A stretch of 64,000 nt of DNA from a gamma proteobacterium SCGC AAA076-P13 (GCA_000384935.1 ARRA01000001.1:62001-126000), one strand, 5' to 3'. Shown: positions 37,522 through 50,079, numbered from the stretch's first letter. Translations and numbers: made by a program. Notes: a model not told the origin generated them from the letters alone.

Positions 37522-38637
37522 ATGCATAATATTCATATAGCTGGAACAGGAATCTGGCACCCAGATAACATGATCACTAACGATGAGTTAGTTCACTCTT
37601 ATAATTCTTATGTAGATCAGTTCAATGAAAAAAATAAAATTGAAATCGATAATGGTGCTATTGAACCAATGCTACATTCCTCTTCGGATTTTATTGAAAA
37701 AGCATCTGGAATTGAAACTAGATATGTAATAGACAAGGAAGGAACTCTTGATACCTCAAGAATGATGCCTAGAGTATCAAATGAAGATGAAAATAAATTA
37801 TCAGTTCATGCTGAAGTAGGAATTATTGCTGCAAACAGAGCAATGGAGCAGGCTGGAGTAACCGCATCTGATATAGATGCAATTATAGTTGGGACATCTC
37901 ATGCTGCACGAAATTATCCTGCCGTAGCAATAGAGATACAATCAGAGCTTGGAATTAATGGTTATGCATACGATATGCTTGTAGGCTGCTCTTCAACAAC
38001 CTTTGCAATTAATAATGCATATAGTGATATAGCATCCGGGCTTGCCAATACTGTACTGGTTATAAATCCAGAAATATCTACTCCTTTTGTAAATTTTACC
38101 CATAGAGATAAACATTTTATATTTGGTGATGCGTGTGCTGCTACTGTTGTTCAGAAGGATAGTAATTCAAAACATGCATTTAAAGTAATAGATAGAAAAC
38201 TTCACACTCAGTTTTCTAATAATATAAGAAGTGATTTTAGTTATCTCAATAGAGCAGCTGTTGACCAAAAAACAATGGACGAGCTTCTATTTGATCAAAA
38301 TGGCAGGAGTGTATTTAAAGATGTCTGTCCTCTTGTTGCATCTTTAATATCCAATCAGCTTGAAAAAAATAATATTAATCCAAATGATGTATCTAGATTT
38401 TGGCTACATCAAGCTAATGGCAAGATGATTAGATTAATAGCTTCAAAGATCTTAAATAAGGATGATTTTGATCCTTCATTGATTCCTATGCCAATAAAGC
38501 AATTTGGTAATCTTGCATCTGTTGGATCATTATTTGCATTTAATTTAAATAATGATCTTAATCCTGGTGATGTAGGAGTAATTTGCTCTTTTGGTGCTGG
38601 TTATTCTGTGTGCTCAATCATTGTAGAAAAAATATAA
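37522..38637 (+). CDS. beta-ketoacyl-ACP synthase III (FabH2-like)
   Basis: IHIAGTGIWHPDNMITNDELV...SSSDFIEKASGIETRYVIDKEGTLD; YDMLVGCSSTTFAI active-site Cys; HQANGKMI; GNLASVGSLFAF. Start at 37522 preferred. Confidence 0.88.
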   Translation: MHNIHIAGTGIWHPDNMITNDELVHSYNSYVDQFNEKNKIEIDNGAIEPMLHSSSDFIEKASGIETRYVIDKEGTLDTSRMMPRVSNEDENKLSVHAEVGIIAANRAMEQAGVTASDIDAIIVGTSHAARNYPAVAIEIQSELGINGYAYDMLVGCSSTTFAINNAYSDIASGLANTVLVINPEISTPFVNFTHRDKHFIFGDACAATVVQKDSNSKHAFKVIDRKLHTQFSNNIRSDFSYLNRAAVDQKTMDELLFDQNGRSVFKDVCPLVASLISNQLEKNNINPNDVSRFWLHQANGKMIRLIASKILNKDDFDPSLIPMPIKQFGNLASVGSLFAFNLNNDLNPGDVGVICSFGAGYSVCSIIVEKI

Positions 38638-38678
38638 TTTATCTCACCAATTAAATATAAAACATTTATAATATCGCC

Positions 38679-38822
38679 ATGGGTGAATATGATGCAGTAT
38701 GGGTTTTCTTAATATCTACGATTTTTGTAGGTACTTTTATATTTTTAGAAGCAAGACCTGGCGGATCAACACTTACTAAAGATATCACATCTACAATATC
38801 TAGATTTTTTCGTAAAAGATAA
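38679..38822 (+). CDS. small single-TM membrane protein (47 aa)
   Basis: Manual translation MGEYDAVWVFLISTIFVGTFIFLEARPGGSTLTKDITSTISRFFRKR*; immediately upstream of the TspO-like gene. Confidence 0.5.
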   Translation: MGEYDAVWVFLISTIFVGTFIFLEARPGGSTLTKDITSTISRFFRKR

Positions 38823-38826
38823 TCTT

Positions 38827-39270
38827 TTGCTATTAACTAAAAAAGTATCTGTTTTCCCTTTTGTTTTTCTAGCCCTCATCTTGGGTGGATTGGCCTCATC
38901 TAATACGTCTACTGATGTCTGGTACCAGGCTCTTAACAAGTCAGATTTGAACCCGCCTGGTTATGTTTTTGGAATAGTATGGCCTATCTTATATATATTA
39001 ATGTCGATATCAGCCTACAGAACTTTCTCAGTAACTAGTAAAGTATTTTTTATACAACTAATTTTTAATACAGCTTGGTCATGGGTGTTTTTCTCATTTC
39101 ATATGCCTTTTATTGCCCTTTTAAATATATGGCTATTGATATACTTAAATATTAATCTTGCTTATAAAATGAGTAAAATTGATGTTTTATCTGCTGCCTT
39201 ATATTGTCCATACGTAATATGGCTGATGTTCGCCTCTTACCTAAATCTCTTTATCGTTATAAATAATTAG
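38827..39270 (+). CDS. tspO: TspO/MBR family protein
   Basis: WYQALNKSDLNPPGYVFGIVWPILYILMSISAY; five-TM pattern. Confidence 0.88.
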   Translation: MLLTKKVSVFPFVFLALILGGLASSNTSTDVWYQALNKSDLNPPGYVFGIVWPILYILMSISAYRTFSVTSKVFFIQLIFNTAWSWVFFSFHMPFIALLNIWLLIYLNINLAYKMSKIDVLSAALYCPYVIWLMFASYLNLFIVINN

Positions 39271-40517
39271 ATCAAGCATCCGACTATTAAGCCAGTCATA
39301 CAAGATGCCAGAGTAGCACCCACAAGGGCTTGAAAAGAAACCTCAATTAAATCTTCTTTTCTTTCGGGAGCCATTGCGCCCAATCCTGAAACTAAAATTC
39401 CAACTGAAGAAAAGTTTGCAAAACCACATAATGCATAAAAAGTTATTAACTTCGATTTATCCGACAATATACCAGGTTCTAAACTAGCTAATGCTGGGTA
39501 TGCAACAAACTCATTTAGAGTTGTTTTGAGACCAAGCAGCTCCCCTGCTACAACTGCTTCTCCCCATGGTATTCCCATTAACCATGCAACAGGAGCAAAT
39601 AAATAACCAAGAATAATCTGTATAGACATATCAAGACCTAAATAGGATCCTATAACACCTAAAAAAGAATTAACAATAAATACAAGAGCTATGACTGCTA
39701 TGAGAATAGCCGCAACGCTAGCTGCAATACTAGTCCCGTCACTAGTACCTCTTGTTATTGCATCCATGGTGCTTTTGTAAACTTTTGGAGTTTTATTCTC
39801 GCCAAACTCAGTAATTTCATTTGAAGGAATCATGATATTTGCATACATTATTGCTGCTGGAACAGATAATACAGATGCAGTAATAAAATGCTGAATTAGA
39901 TTTTCATTAGCAAATTGACTTTCTAGAATACTAATAAGTGCAACCATTACTGAACCAGCAACAGTAGCCATTCCTGCTGTCATTAAAATAAGAATTTCTT
40001 TTTTCGATAGCTTGCTTAGGTAAGGTTTTATTAAAAGTGGTGCTTCAACTTGGCCAACAAATACATTAGCAGCTGCGCCTAAACCAACTGGACCGCCTAT
40101 GTTAAATAATTTCTGACAAACTTTTGAAAGTATATTTACAATAAAAGGCAATACCCCCCAATACCATAAAATAGCTGAAATACATGACATAACAATTATG
40201 TAAGGCAGGACTCCAAATGCAAAGGTTTGGAGAAGAGATGGAAAAAGAGCTGCGCTGTCAGATGGCGGATAACCAAATACAAAACCAGCACCCTCAACAG
40301 TTGCTTTTTGAAGTATGGTTACTCCCTCGCCAAGCATTGCGAAAGCATCTACCACAAGTGGAATTTTTAATAATATAGCAGCTAATATAATCTGCGAAAG
40401 AACACCATAAGCTATATATTTATAGTTAATAATTTTTGCATTATTAGAGAAAGGAACGGCTAGAGCTATGAGCCCAATAAAGCCAATTATTATTTGTATT
40501 ATGTATGGTGCTGTCAT
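39267..40517 (-). CDS. NupC-type concentrative nucleoside transporter
   Basis: NVFVGQVEAPLLIKPYLSKLSKKEILILMTAGMATVAGSVMVAL; CGFANFSSVGILVSGLGAMAPERK. Confidence 0.93.
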   Translation of the reverse strand: MTAPYIIQIIIGFIGLIALAVPFSNNAKIINYKYIAYGVLSQIILAAILLKIPLVVDAFAMLGEGVTILQKATVEGAGFVFGYPPSDSAALFPSLLQTFAFGVLPYIIVMSCISAILWYWGVLPFIVNILSKVCQKLFNIGGPVGLGAAANVFVGQVEAPLLIKPYLSKLSKKEILILMTAGMATVAGSVMVALISILESQFANENLIQHFITASVLSVPAAIMYANIMIPSNEITEFGENKTPKVYKSTMDAITRGTSDGTSIAASVAAILIAVIALVFIVNSFLGVIGSYLGLDMSIQIILGYLFAPVAWLMGIPWGEAVVAGELLGLKTTLNEFVAYPALASLEPGILSDKSKLITFYALCGFANFSSVGILVSGLGAMAPERKEDLIEVSFQALVGATLASCMTGLIVGCLI

Positions 40518-40520
40518 GAT

Positions 40521-41420
40521 TTAGTATAACTTAATAGCCCTTAATCTTTCATCTAAAAAATCATGAGCTAAGACTCCTTTGTCAGATTCATCATATATAG
40601 AACTCAGCATAGTATCTGGAGACGGATGAAGGAAGAAAGGTATGCTATATCTTGAGCGCTTCTCATCTAAGTTATATTTTACAACCCTGTGAGGTGTACT
40701 CTTTAATTTACCGTCTGTAATAAGTTGCATCATATCTCCAATGTTGCAAACTATTTCATTGATTGACGAACTTACAGGTAACCAATTTCCAGATTTATCT
40801 TTAACTTCAAGCCCTGGCTCATCAGCACCTATAAGCAGTGTAATAAGATTGATATCCTCATGCTCTCTTGCTCTAAACATATTTTCATTATCTGAGGGTG
40901 GGTAATGTATTAAACGTAAAAGTGAGTTGCCCTTTTCAACTTTTGAATCAAAAAAGTTTTCAGGCTTATCAAGAGTTAAGCTTATTGAAGATAACAGCTT
41001 CATACCTAGGTGTTTCATTTCATTGAACAGCTGATCAAATAATTCATCAAAGCCTTCTAAATCACTGACGTCAACATTAGACATAATTCTTCTGTCATAC
41101 GAATCATCAATAACAGGACCATGATGCCAAAACTCTTTCAAGTCAGGAACAGTTTCGCCTAAAGCAGTCTCTTTACCAAATGGGGTATATCCTCTAGCTC
41201 CTGCTTTTTCTGGATGTGAAAGTTTATTTTTAATTGCTAATTCTAAGTTAAAAAATTTCTCAGAAAAATGATAAGCCTCTTTAAATAGATCATTTGAAAT
41301 ACCATGATCAGTCAATACAAAAAACCCATGATTTTCTAGAGCTTCAGAAAGTAAATTTATTGAAGGTCGATCATTTTGCAAAAGATCATGAAGAGATAGT
41401 TTTGGAATTACATTAGACAT
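40521..41420 (-). CDS. 2OG-Fe(II) oxygenase, isopenicillin N synthase family
   Basis: LENHGFFVLTDHGI; REHEDINLITLLIGADEPGLEVKDKSGNW; GDMMQLITDGKLKSTPHRVV. Confidence 0.9.
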   Translation of the reverse strand: MSNVIPKLSLHDLLQNDRPSINLLSEALENHGFFVLTDHGISNDLFKEAYHFSEKFFNLELAIKNKLSHPEKAGARGYTPFGKETALGETVPDLKEFWHHGPVIDDSYDRRIMSNVDVSDLEGFDELFDQLFNEMKHLGMKLLSSISLTLDKPENFFDSKVEKGNSLLRLIHYPPSDNENMFRAREHEDINLITLLIGADEPGLEVKDKSGNWLPVSSSINEIVCNIGDMMQLITDGKLKSTPHRVVKYNLDEKRSRYSIPFFLHPSPDTMLSSIYDESDKGVLAHDFLDERLRAIKLY

Positions 41421-41434
41421 ATTTTTATTTTAAC

Positions 41435-41466
41435 AAAAAAAAAGGCAGTTTGAACTGCCTTTTTTA
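41435..41466 (-). terminator. rho-independent terminator after TonB receptor 3
   Basis: AAAAAAAGGCAGTT-TG-AACTGCCTTTTTT. Confidence 0.8.
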
Positions 41467-41479
41467 ATGATTCTATATA

Positions 41480-44400
41480 TTAAAACTTATATACAAAACC
41501 TAATTGCATTCTATATCTAGAAGCATAACTATCAATTGAGGCGCCTCTAGTATTAACACCTGTAATGATAATTCTGCCATCTGAATCTAGACCACCAGAA
41601 CTAAGAACACGTCTCATGCCTTGGCTTTGGAAGTAAGATTGACCTTTATCTTCATTGATAAAGTTCATTACATTCAATAAATCAAAGTACACAAGTATTT
41701 TATGACTATCGGAACCAATTCCAAGATTTCTGTCTCCTGATGAAGCACCAAGTCTAAGAGCAGGCAAAGGAATTTCTTGAGAAATTCTTAGATCAAGCTG
41801 TCTTGTATATGGAAGAGAACCTGAATTAGCTTGAAGATGTTGCCCAGCTGCACCTAGATGTGAAACAGCTTGTAAAACCTCGCCTTCTGTTACACCGCTG
41901 TAGACAACATTTGAGTCATTTGCAGTTGGTATATATAAAAGTGTATTTCCATCATCATAGCCATCATAAAGACCGTCAAATCCATAGCTAAATCTCTTGC
42001 CTGAATAAGCTTTATAGAATAGTGAAAAACTAGTTGGAGCATTGTTAAACCAATTAGCGGTGTAATTTAAGCCAGCAACGAATCTATTTTCAATAGCCCA
42101 TGGAGTTTTTCCAACAGATACATTCATTAAATCAACTCTAGGATTATATTCTAAGTTTGAAGATAACTGTGATGACGTTCCATTCCAAGCATTTTCAGCG
42201 TCAAGACCTGTATAACTTGCAAAAACACTGACTCCATTATCAAATTCTTTATCAAGAGATAATGTAAGTGAGTCTGATGAGGCGCCTGGACCATTAGTTA
42301 TATAGTATGCACCTTCAGAGTCATACTTAACTACGCCTGTTTTACCTACTTGATCTACAGTAGCAGATGCATCTGAGAAGCCAACACCATCTTTTGCATC
42401 ATCTCTGTTATAAGCTAATTTTAAGTCGTAGCCATTAGCTGTTGTTAATAGCAACTCTAAGTTTAACTTCCATGTTGATGGAGTGTCGTAATTAGGATCT
42501 ATAGCCTGAGCTGGACTTGTGCTTGCATAATCTGAATATGGAAAATCTTGATAGATCGTTTCAGGAGCTTTAAAACAAGTTATTTCAGCACCAGTAGTAC
42601 ATTCAGGAGTACCAGCAGCAAATCTACCACTTCTTGATCCGTACTGAACAACACCTGAATTAGCAAAAGGACTTGCTAACCATACGTTAGGTACTCGACC
42701 TGCAAATAATCCATAACCACCTCTTATTTCAGCAGCGACAATCCTGTCACTACTAAACATATCTAAATTAGTTGCATCAAGTTGAAAGCCAAATCTAGGC
42801 TGAACAATACTTGTGCTTGCAGGAGTATCATTTCTAAAGCCTAAAAGACTTGAACCATACTCGTTATATGCTGGACCATTGGCCATCTCGAAACTATCAT
42901 ATCTAAGGCCGTAGTTAACAGTTAAGATATCTGAAACATAGTACTTATCTTGAACATATAAAGTCTCAAAAGATCCGTCAAAGGCAGAGGCTGCATAGTA
43001 TGGGTCGCCAGTAGCAGATTTATTAAACCTAAAATAAGAAGGAATACCTGCATAATAGTTATCTACACCTTCGAATTGGTAAGCGCCATTTTCTCTTGAA
43101 ATAAATAAATTACCAAGTGTCTTATCAATACTGTCATAACCAACAGTTATTTCATGATCACCCATTGTATATACAGCTTTCAAATTAAAGATTTCATCAG
43201 TTGCATAGCCTTCATTAGCACTTCTGTACTTATCAGGACCAAGGAAAATATTTTCATTAGTTGAGCCGTTAAAAGAACCATCTGCAGATGAAATTTTAAT
43301 CCTAACTTCAGGAAAGTCTTCTCCACCTAGTGCGTCTTGGTCATTTGCCCATTCAACTTCAGAGTATTTAGCTTGAACATATAGGTTGTCTGAAATATCT
43401 CCATAATAAGCAATAGTGTCTTTTTCAGTAGTAGCAGGATAGTTGTAATAATGTGAACTAAATCGTATGTCATAGTTGTAAGGTCTTACAGTATTGTCTT
43501 CAGAAAAACTATAAACATATTCAATTCTATGATTGTCATTAATATACCAATCTAATTTTACTAGCTCTTTATCAGCCATTTCTGGTGGAGGTAAAAATGA
43601 AGTAGAACCAGGATTATAGCCATATAAAGCTTGAGTTTGAGCAGCAATCTCATCTACTAACGCTTGAGTGGCTACTTTATATGTGTAGGGTTCGGCAGGT
43701 GATACTGATGTGAACTCTTCTACAGATGCAAAAAAGAATAATTTATCTTTTATGATTGGGCCGCCAAGAACGAAACCTTTAGTTTCATCACTAAATTGGC
43801 TAGGCTTTTGACCATTAAGCTTTCCAACATTATCTTCATCAGTGCTGTAATTATAGTAAGAACCTGTGAATTCATTTGTTCCTGATTTAGTAACTGCGTT
43901 GATACTTGCCCCAGTAAAATTACCTTTTGATACATCAAATGGGCTTATGTCTACTTGAATTTGTGAAATAGTTTCAATACTAATAGGGTTTCTAACTGAC
44001 GGGAAACCGTTTGCATTCAAACCTAATTGGTCGTTTTGTTCAATTCCATCAACTGTGAAGTTGTTATATCTGTTATTAGTACCTGAAACAGAAATCGTTG
44101 CATTTCTTGATGTTCCTTCAACAAATATTCTTGAATCTTTTTTGACATAATCAGAAATAGATCTTTCGATACTAGGTATTCTTTCAATATCTTCTGAAGT
44201 TACAGCTAAAGATGTTTGAATTCTTGCCGATTTAGAACCAACTACAGTAACATCGTCTATATCACTATCAGAAGCTAGTGCTACAGATAGTTTTGCAGTC
44301 TCAGAAACTGATAGATATACATCATTAATAGTTTCAGTCGCATATCCTGCTTTTGAAACTGTAATTTTGTATGGACCACCAGGTCTTAAGTTACCAACTG

Positions 44401-44593
44401 AAAATACACCATTTGCATCAGAAGTTGAAGATTTGGTTATTCCAGTAGGTATGTGCGTTACTTCTACAGTTGCAGACCCAACATTCGATTGCCCTCTAAG
44501 AGCTGAAGTTGTGTCATTAGCTGCAAAGATGCTTGCACTAAAAAGTGATAATAAAAAGAAACCTGAAAAAAGGTACTTAGTTTGATTAAACAT
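41480..44593 (-). CDS. TonB-dependent receptor, Oar-like, with N-terminal carboxypeptidase-regulatory-like domain
   Basis: LRGQSNVGSATVEVTHIPTGITKSSTSDANGVFSVGNLRPGGPYKITVSKAGY then plug/barrel; C-terminal YRMQLGFVYKF. Confidence 0.93.
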   Translation of the reverse strand: MFNQTKYLFSGFFLLSLFSASIFAANDTTSALRGQSNVGSATVEVTHIPTGITKSSTSDANGVFSVGNLRPGGPYKITVSKAGYATETINDVYLSVSETAKLSVALASDSDIDDVTVVGSKSARIQTSLAVTSEDIERIPSIERSISDYVKKDSRIFVEGTSRNATISVSGTNNRYNNFTVDGIEQNDQLGLNANGFPSVRNPISIETISQIQVDISPFDVSKGNFTGASINAVTKSGTNEFTGSYYNYSTDEDNVGKLNGQKPSQFSDETKGFVLGGPIIKDKLFFFASVEEFTSVSPAEPYTYKVATQALVDEIAAQTQALYGYNPGSTSFLPPPEMADKELVKLDWYINDNHRIEYVYSFSEDNTVRPYNYDIRFSSHYYNYPATTEKDTIAYYGDISDNLYVQAKYSEVEWANDQDALGGEDFPEVRIKISSADGSFNGSTNENIFLGPDKYRSANEGYATDEIFNLKAVYTMGDHEITVGYDSIDKTLGNLFISRENGAYQFEGVDNYYAGIPSYFRFNKSATGDPYYAASAFDGSFETLYVQDKYYVSDILTVNYGLRYDSFEMANGPAYNEYGSSLLGFRNDTPASTSIVQPRFGFQLDATNLDMFSSDRIVAAEIRGGYGLFAGRVPNVWLASPFANSGVVQYGSRSGRFAAGTPECTTGAEITCFKAPETIYQDFPYSDYASTSPAQAIDPNYDTPSTWKLNLELLLTTANGYDLKLAYNRDDAKDGVGFSDASATVDQVGKTGVVKYDSEGAYYITNGPGASSDSLTLSLDKEFDNGVSVFASYTGLDAENAWNGTSSQLSSNLEYNPRVDLMNVSVGKTPWAIENRFVAGLNYTANWFNNAPTSFSLFYKAYSGKRFSYGFDGLYDGYDDGNTLLYIPTANDSNVVYSGVTEGEVLQAVSHLGAAGQHLQANSGSLPYTRQLDLRISQEIPLPALRLGASSGDRNLGIGSDSHKILVYFDLLNVMNFINEDKGQSYFQSQGMRRVLSSGGLDSDGRIIITGVNTRGASIDSYASRYRMQLGFVYKF

Positions 44594-44685
44594 GGATTTA
44601 TCCCCATAAAGTTGTTATGGAATTTATTATCTACTTTTGAGTAAAATAAAACAAGAAATATATCTCAATTAACAGTATAAATTTG

Positions 44686-45930
44686 CTAAATTGAGAGCGT
44701 TAAATCTTCAATGTATGGTTTTAAAGCCTTTGGCAAGATAATTGTGTCAGAGCCATCATATCTATTTTCTAAAATAGCTATTAATGTTCTCCCAACAGCA
44801 AGTGCAGAACCATTAATGGTATGCGCAAAACTCTTACCATTTTCACCTTTAACCTTTATATTTGCCCTTCTGGCTTGAAAATCACTAAAATTAGAGCAGG
44901 ATGATATTTCTCTATATTTATTTTGACTTGGCATCCAAACTTCTATGTCAAAGGTTTTACATGATGAAAAGCCAATATCGCCGGTACAAAGTTCTACGAC
45001 TTGATATGGCAGCTCCAATAGTTGCAATATTTCTTCGGCGTTACCAAGTAACCCATCAAGAGCATTCATTGAGTCATCGTCATGAGTAACTTGTACTAAT
45101 TCAATTTTTTCAAATTGATGCTGTCTAATAAGGCCCTTTGTATCTCTTCCATAACTTCCAGCTTCTGATCTAAAGCATGGGGTATGAGAGGTAAGTTTTA
45201 ATGGCAATTTACCAATCTCAGTTAAAGTATCTCTGTGAACATTAGTTAAAGGTACTTCTGCAGTAGGTATAAGATAAAGATTCTCAGTTGTTTTAAATAA
45301 GTCTTCTTCAAACTTAGGTAATTGCCCAGTCCCTGTTAGAGAGTCTTTGTTAGCCATAAAAGGAACATAGTATTCTTCGTATCCATTTTTTATAGCTGTA
45401 TCAAGCATTAAGCTTATTAGAGCTCTTTGTAATTTAGCCACATCACCTTTTAAAACTGCGAATCTAGATCCTGCAAGCTTTACGGCAAGGTCAGTATCAA
45501 TTTTTGATGTAATGTCTAAATGATCGACCGTGTTAGAAGATAGAATATCGCCATGTTTTCTTACCACAACATTATCATCTTCATTTTTACCAACCGGTGT
45601 TGATGTATGAGGAATATTCGGAATATCTAACAAAAAGGTATTCATCTTTTCTAGTATGGCCTGTAATAAAGAATCATTTAATTTAAGAGCATTATTAATT
45701 TCATCAATATGATTCTTAAGCTCGCCTGTATCTTTTCCTTCAGATTTGAGTTTACCAAATTCGTTTGAAAGGTTTTTTCTATCAGACTGTAATGACTCAA
45801 CCTCAACCTGAAGAACTTTTCTTTCTCCTTCAAGCTCAATAAAGACAGCTTTGTTAAGCTCATAACCTCTAGTAGCCAATGCTGATGCTACGGTATCGAT
45901 ATCATCTCTTAAATTTTTAATGTTTATCAT
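44686..45930 (-). CDS. serS: seryl-tRNA synthetase
   Basis: MINIKNLRDDIDTVASALATRGYELN; TAEVPLTN, CFRSEAGSYGRDTKGLIRQHQFEKIELV, NGSALAVGRTLIAILEN. Confidence 0.97.
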   Translation of the reverse strand: MINIKNLRDDIDTVASALATRGYELNKAVFIELEGERKVLQVEVESLQSDRKNLSNEFGKLKSEGKDTGELKNHIDEINNALKLNDSLLQAILEKMNTFLLDIPNIPHTSTPVGKNEDDNVVVRKHGDILSSNTVDHLDITSKIDTDLAVKLAGSRFAVLKGDVAKLQRALISLMLDTAIKNGYEEYYVPFMANKDSLTGTGQLPKFEEDLFKTTENLYLIPTAEVPLTNVHRDTLTEIGKLPLKLTSHTPCFRSEAGSYGRDTKGLIRQHQFEKIELVQVTHDDDSMNALDGLLGNAEEILQLLELPYQVVELCTGDIGFSSCKTFDIEVWMPSQNKYREISSCSNFSDFQARRANIKVKGENGKSFAHTINGSALAVGRTLIAILENRYDGSDTIILPKALKPYIEDLTLSI

Positions 45931-46284
45931 TTATCTAGAAATAACTGTTCCAATATAGGTTGCAAATATGCATAAAAATATAGATGAGATTATATATGAT
46001 GTTGCAATTAATGTGTTTGTATTGATTAGTTGGATTGTATGATGTGTGAAGGCTGACATGGTTGTGAATGATCCTAAAAAACCAATAACAAAAAAATAAT
46101 ATGAAGAATCTTTGATTGGCATTGAATTACCTAGATACATTCCAATTAATAGACAACCAAAAATATTAATACATAAGGTTCCCAAAGATGCCATTGTCGG
46201 TATTATTTTAATTAAGAGTTCATTCAAGCTATATCTTGATATTGCTCCAATAAATCCACCGAAACCTATTAATAAAAGGTTCAT
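45931..46284 (-). CDS. crcB: fluoride channel CrcB/Fluc
   Basis: GGFIGAISRYSLNELL; GTLCINIFGCLLIGMYLG; GFLGSFTTMSAFTHHT. Confidence 0.93.
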   Translation of the reverse strand: MNLLLIGFGGFIGAISRYSLNELLIKIIPTMASLGTLCINIFGCLLIGMYLGNSMPIKDSSYYFFVIGFLGSFTTMSAFTHHTIQLINTNTLIATSYIISSIFLCIFATYIGTVISR

Positions 46285-46285
46285 A

Positions 46286-46774
46286 CTATTTTATAGCCTC
46301 AAAATTAATAATATTATTAATGCCTAAATTATCTTTAAATTTAATTACAAAGGCTTCGTCACTTAATAATTCTATATAAACATCATGCGTTGAACTGCTC
46401 AGATAAACAGCATTTTCGGTAAAAGAGGAAATGTCTTCTAGGCTTATGCCACTTAGTAAAAAATTAATTGTTCTTGCATTTATATCTTCTAAAAGAATAG
46501 TTTTCGTTTCATCAAAATCATAATCATAAATCTCAACTACATCTTGTGTAATTTTATATCTTTCTTTAAAAGGAGAATCTACGTTTATGGTTATAACATC
46601 ATTTTTTCTAATAATATTGCCAGCAGAATTATCAACTTTATTTGTCTTGGGGTTGATAGACTTTTGTATAAAATTTAGATCATTTTGGATTAAATCATTA
46701 AGGTTATCCACCAAATCAAGCGCACTAAGATTAAAGCAAATTAATAAGACCAGTGATGATATGATCTTTGTCAT
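46286..46774 (-). CDS. lolA: outer-membrane lipoprotein carrier LolA-like
   Basis: 162 aa secreted protein; F/YxITQDVVEIYDYDFDETKTI pattern; position next to ftsK. Confidence 0.8.
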   Translation of the reverse strand: MTKIISSLVLLICFNLSALDLVDNLNDLIQNDLNFIQKSINPKTNKVDNSAGNIIRKNDVITINVDSPFKERYKITQDVVEIYDYDFDETKTILLEDINARTINFLLSGISLEDISSFTENAVYLSSSTHDVYIELLSDEAFVIKFKDNLGINNIINFEAIK

Positions 46775-49071
46775 TAATCCCTTTTGGGAACTAAAACTTC
46801 TCTTGAGCCATTAGAACTCATTTCAGATACAAGTCCTGCTTCTTCCATAGTCTCTATTAGGCGAGCTGCTCTGTTATAACCTATTCTAAGTTTTCTTTGA
46901 ACAGCTGAAATCGAGGCTCTTCGAGACTCAAGAACAAAGTTTACAGCCTCATCATATAAATCATCTGCATCTTCAGATGAAGCAGTTTCTGATCCTGACC
47001 AGCCAGGTATAGGTCCAGTTTCTTGAGCTGAGTTAACTATATCTTCAAGATAATCTGGTTCAGCTCTAGATTTCCAATCATTAACAACCCTATGAACCTC
47101 ATCATCACCAACAAAAGCACCATGAACACGAATTGGAACACCTACCCCGGGTGGAAGATAAAGCATATCTCCATAACCAAGCAATTGCTCTGCCCCGCCT
47201 TGATCAAGAATTGTTCTTGAATCAATTTTTGTAGAAACTTGAAAACCAATTCTTGTTGGAATATTTGCTTTGATTAAACCAGTAATAACATCTACAGATG
47301 GTCTTTGTGTTGCTAAAATAAGGTGGATACCAGCCGCTCTAGCTTTTTGTGCAATCCTTGCAATAAGGTGTTCAACTTTTTTGCCAACGAGCATCATCAT
47401 GTCAGCAAACTCATCCACAACAACTACTATAGATGGAAGAGTTTCAAGATACTCTTCATCTTCAGGACGCAGTGGGTTAATAATTTGTTTGCCATTAGCT
47501 GCTGCATCTTCAATCTTTTTATTAAATCCTGCTAGATTTCTAACACCCATCATCGACATCAGTTTATACCTTCTATCCATTTCCACAACGCACCACCTAA
47601 GACCATTAGAGGCATCTGTCATATCTGTTATTACCGGAGTAAGTAAATGAGGGATCCCATCATAAACAGACAGCTCTAGCATTTTTGGGTCAATAAGAAT
47701 TAAGCGAACATCTTTTGGATCAGATTTGAATAACAAACTCAATAACATGGCATTAACACCAACTGATTTACCTGACCCTGTAGTACCTGCAACAAGAAGA
47801 TGAGGCATTTTGGCAAGATCAACAACAACAGGGTTTCCAGAAATATCATGACCTAAAGCTAATGTGAGGTTTGATGGAGAGCTTTTGAATGCTTGTGAGG
47901 AAAGAATTTCAGTTAGTCTTACCATTTTTCTATTGGTATTAGGGATCTCTATTCCCACATAAGACTTACCTTCAATAACTTCTACAACCCTAACACTACT
48001 AACCGACAAGGACCTTGCAATGTCCTGAGCAATACCTGTAATTTTACTCGCCTTGGTTCCAGGTGCAGGTTGAATTTCAAATCTTGTAACTACGGGACCC
48101 GGGAGAACTGACTCTACACTTGCTTCTATACCAAATTCTTCAAGCTTAGTTTCAAGTAAATCTGCTATTTGGCTAAGCTCTGCTTCAGTTAAAGATGAGC
48201 CATCATCCAAAGCCCTGTCTAGCAATTCAGTGCTGGGCATGACTGCCTTAGATTCTGATTCTTTTACTGAAACATTGTCTATTTCTTTTAATTTAGTTTC
48301 AGTTGTATTAGGCAGATCAGGTTGCTTTACTTCTGATGAAATAACTTTGGATGAAAAATCTGGACTTTTTTCAGATTTCTTAGGTTTTAAAATAGTTTTT
48401 GTTTTTTCGATTTGTTTCTCTGCTCTTTTTTCAGCAAGAGAATTTTTCTTTTCTTTTATATTTACCATCAAATTATTAATGATATGTACAAGTCTAGAAA
48501 ATAAGAGCCCAGTATGAACCTTTATAAAATTAGCAACAGCAAAAATAGATGATCCTAGCACATCTATAATTTTGAGCCATGAAAAATTGAAAGAGAGCGA
48601 CGAAGCTGGAATTATAAAAATTACTAAGAATATTAAACTACCAATATAACCTAGAGCATTGGATAAATTAATAAAGATAGATTTGCCAAGATATCCACCA
48701 GCATTATTTGAAAAGTAATACTCTGTTATAGAGCAAAAACTTGTTAGTAAAATTAGAGAGCTTATTAACCTAACTGCTATTTTGATTCGAGAATTATATG
48801 GATCTTTAAAAAAAAGAATCTGCAAAGCCCAGACAGAACCCATTAGTAAAACTAAATATGCCCCTGTACCAATAAGTGTAAATAAAAAATCTGATATTTT
48901 TGCACCCAAAGGACCGCCAAGGTTCTCAATTGTTGGGTTTGAATTAATATTAAAAGAACCTGAGTCTCCTGCGTTGTACGAGACCAATGCAATAAATATA
49001 TATAGTGAAAAAGCTATTAAAAAGAAGCTAAAAAAATTTAGTAGAGTATTTTTTACATATATAGGAATCAT
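46774..49071 (-). CDS. ftsK: DNA translocase FtsK
   Basis: [61 protein letters not shown]-terminal gamma domain. Confidence 0.97.
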   Translation of the reverse strand: MIPIYVKNTLLNFFSFFLIAFSLYIFIALVSYNAGDSGSFNINSNPTIENLGGPLGAKISDFLFTLIGTGAYLVLLMGSVWALQILFFKDPYNSRIKIAVRLISSLILLTSFCSITEYYFSNNAGGYLGKSIFINLSNALGYIGSLIFLVIFIIPASSLSFNFSWLKIIDVLGSSIFAVANFIKVHTGLLFSRLVHIINNLMVNIKEKKNSLAEKRAEKQIEKTKTILKPKKSEKSPDFSSKVISSEVKQPDLPNTTETKLKEIDNVSVKESESKAVMPSTELLDRALDDGSSLTEAELSQIADLLETKLEEFGIEASVESVLPGPVVTRFEIQPAPGTKASKITGIAQDIARSLSVSSVRVVEVIEGKSYVGIEIPNTNRKMVRLTEILSSQAFKSSPSNLTLALGHDISGNPVVVDLAKMPHLLVAGTTGSGKSVGVNAMLLSLLFKSDPKDVRLILIDPKMLELSVYDGIPHLLTPVITDMTDASNGLRWCVVEMDRRYKLMSMMGVRNLAGFNKKIEDAAANGKQIINPLRPEDEEYLETLPSIVVVVDEFADMMMLVGKKVEHLIARIAQKARAAGIHLILATQRPSVDVITGLIKANIPTRIGFQVSTKIDSRTILDQGGAEQLLGYGDMLYLPPGVGVPIRVHGAFVGDDEVHRVVNDWKSRAEPDYLEDIVNSAQETGPIPGWSGSETASSEDADDLYDEAVNFVLESRRASISAVQRKLRIGYNRAARLIETMEEAGLVSEMSSNGSREVLVPKRD

Positions 49072-49095
49072 AGTTATTTTTTATTTAAATTTTAG

Positions 49096-50076
<981 letters not shown>

Positions 50077-50079
50077 GGA

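Noticed and set aside
45931-46284. Possible fluoride riboswitch for crcB
   Set aside because: crcB start abuts the serS-lolA neighbours with essentially no leader space; no riboswitch could be supported.
47270-47650. 126-aa ORF antisense to ftsK
   Set aside because: Shadow ORF of the conserved FtsK motor domain.
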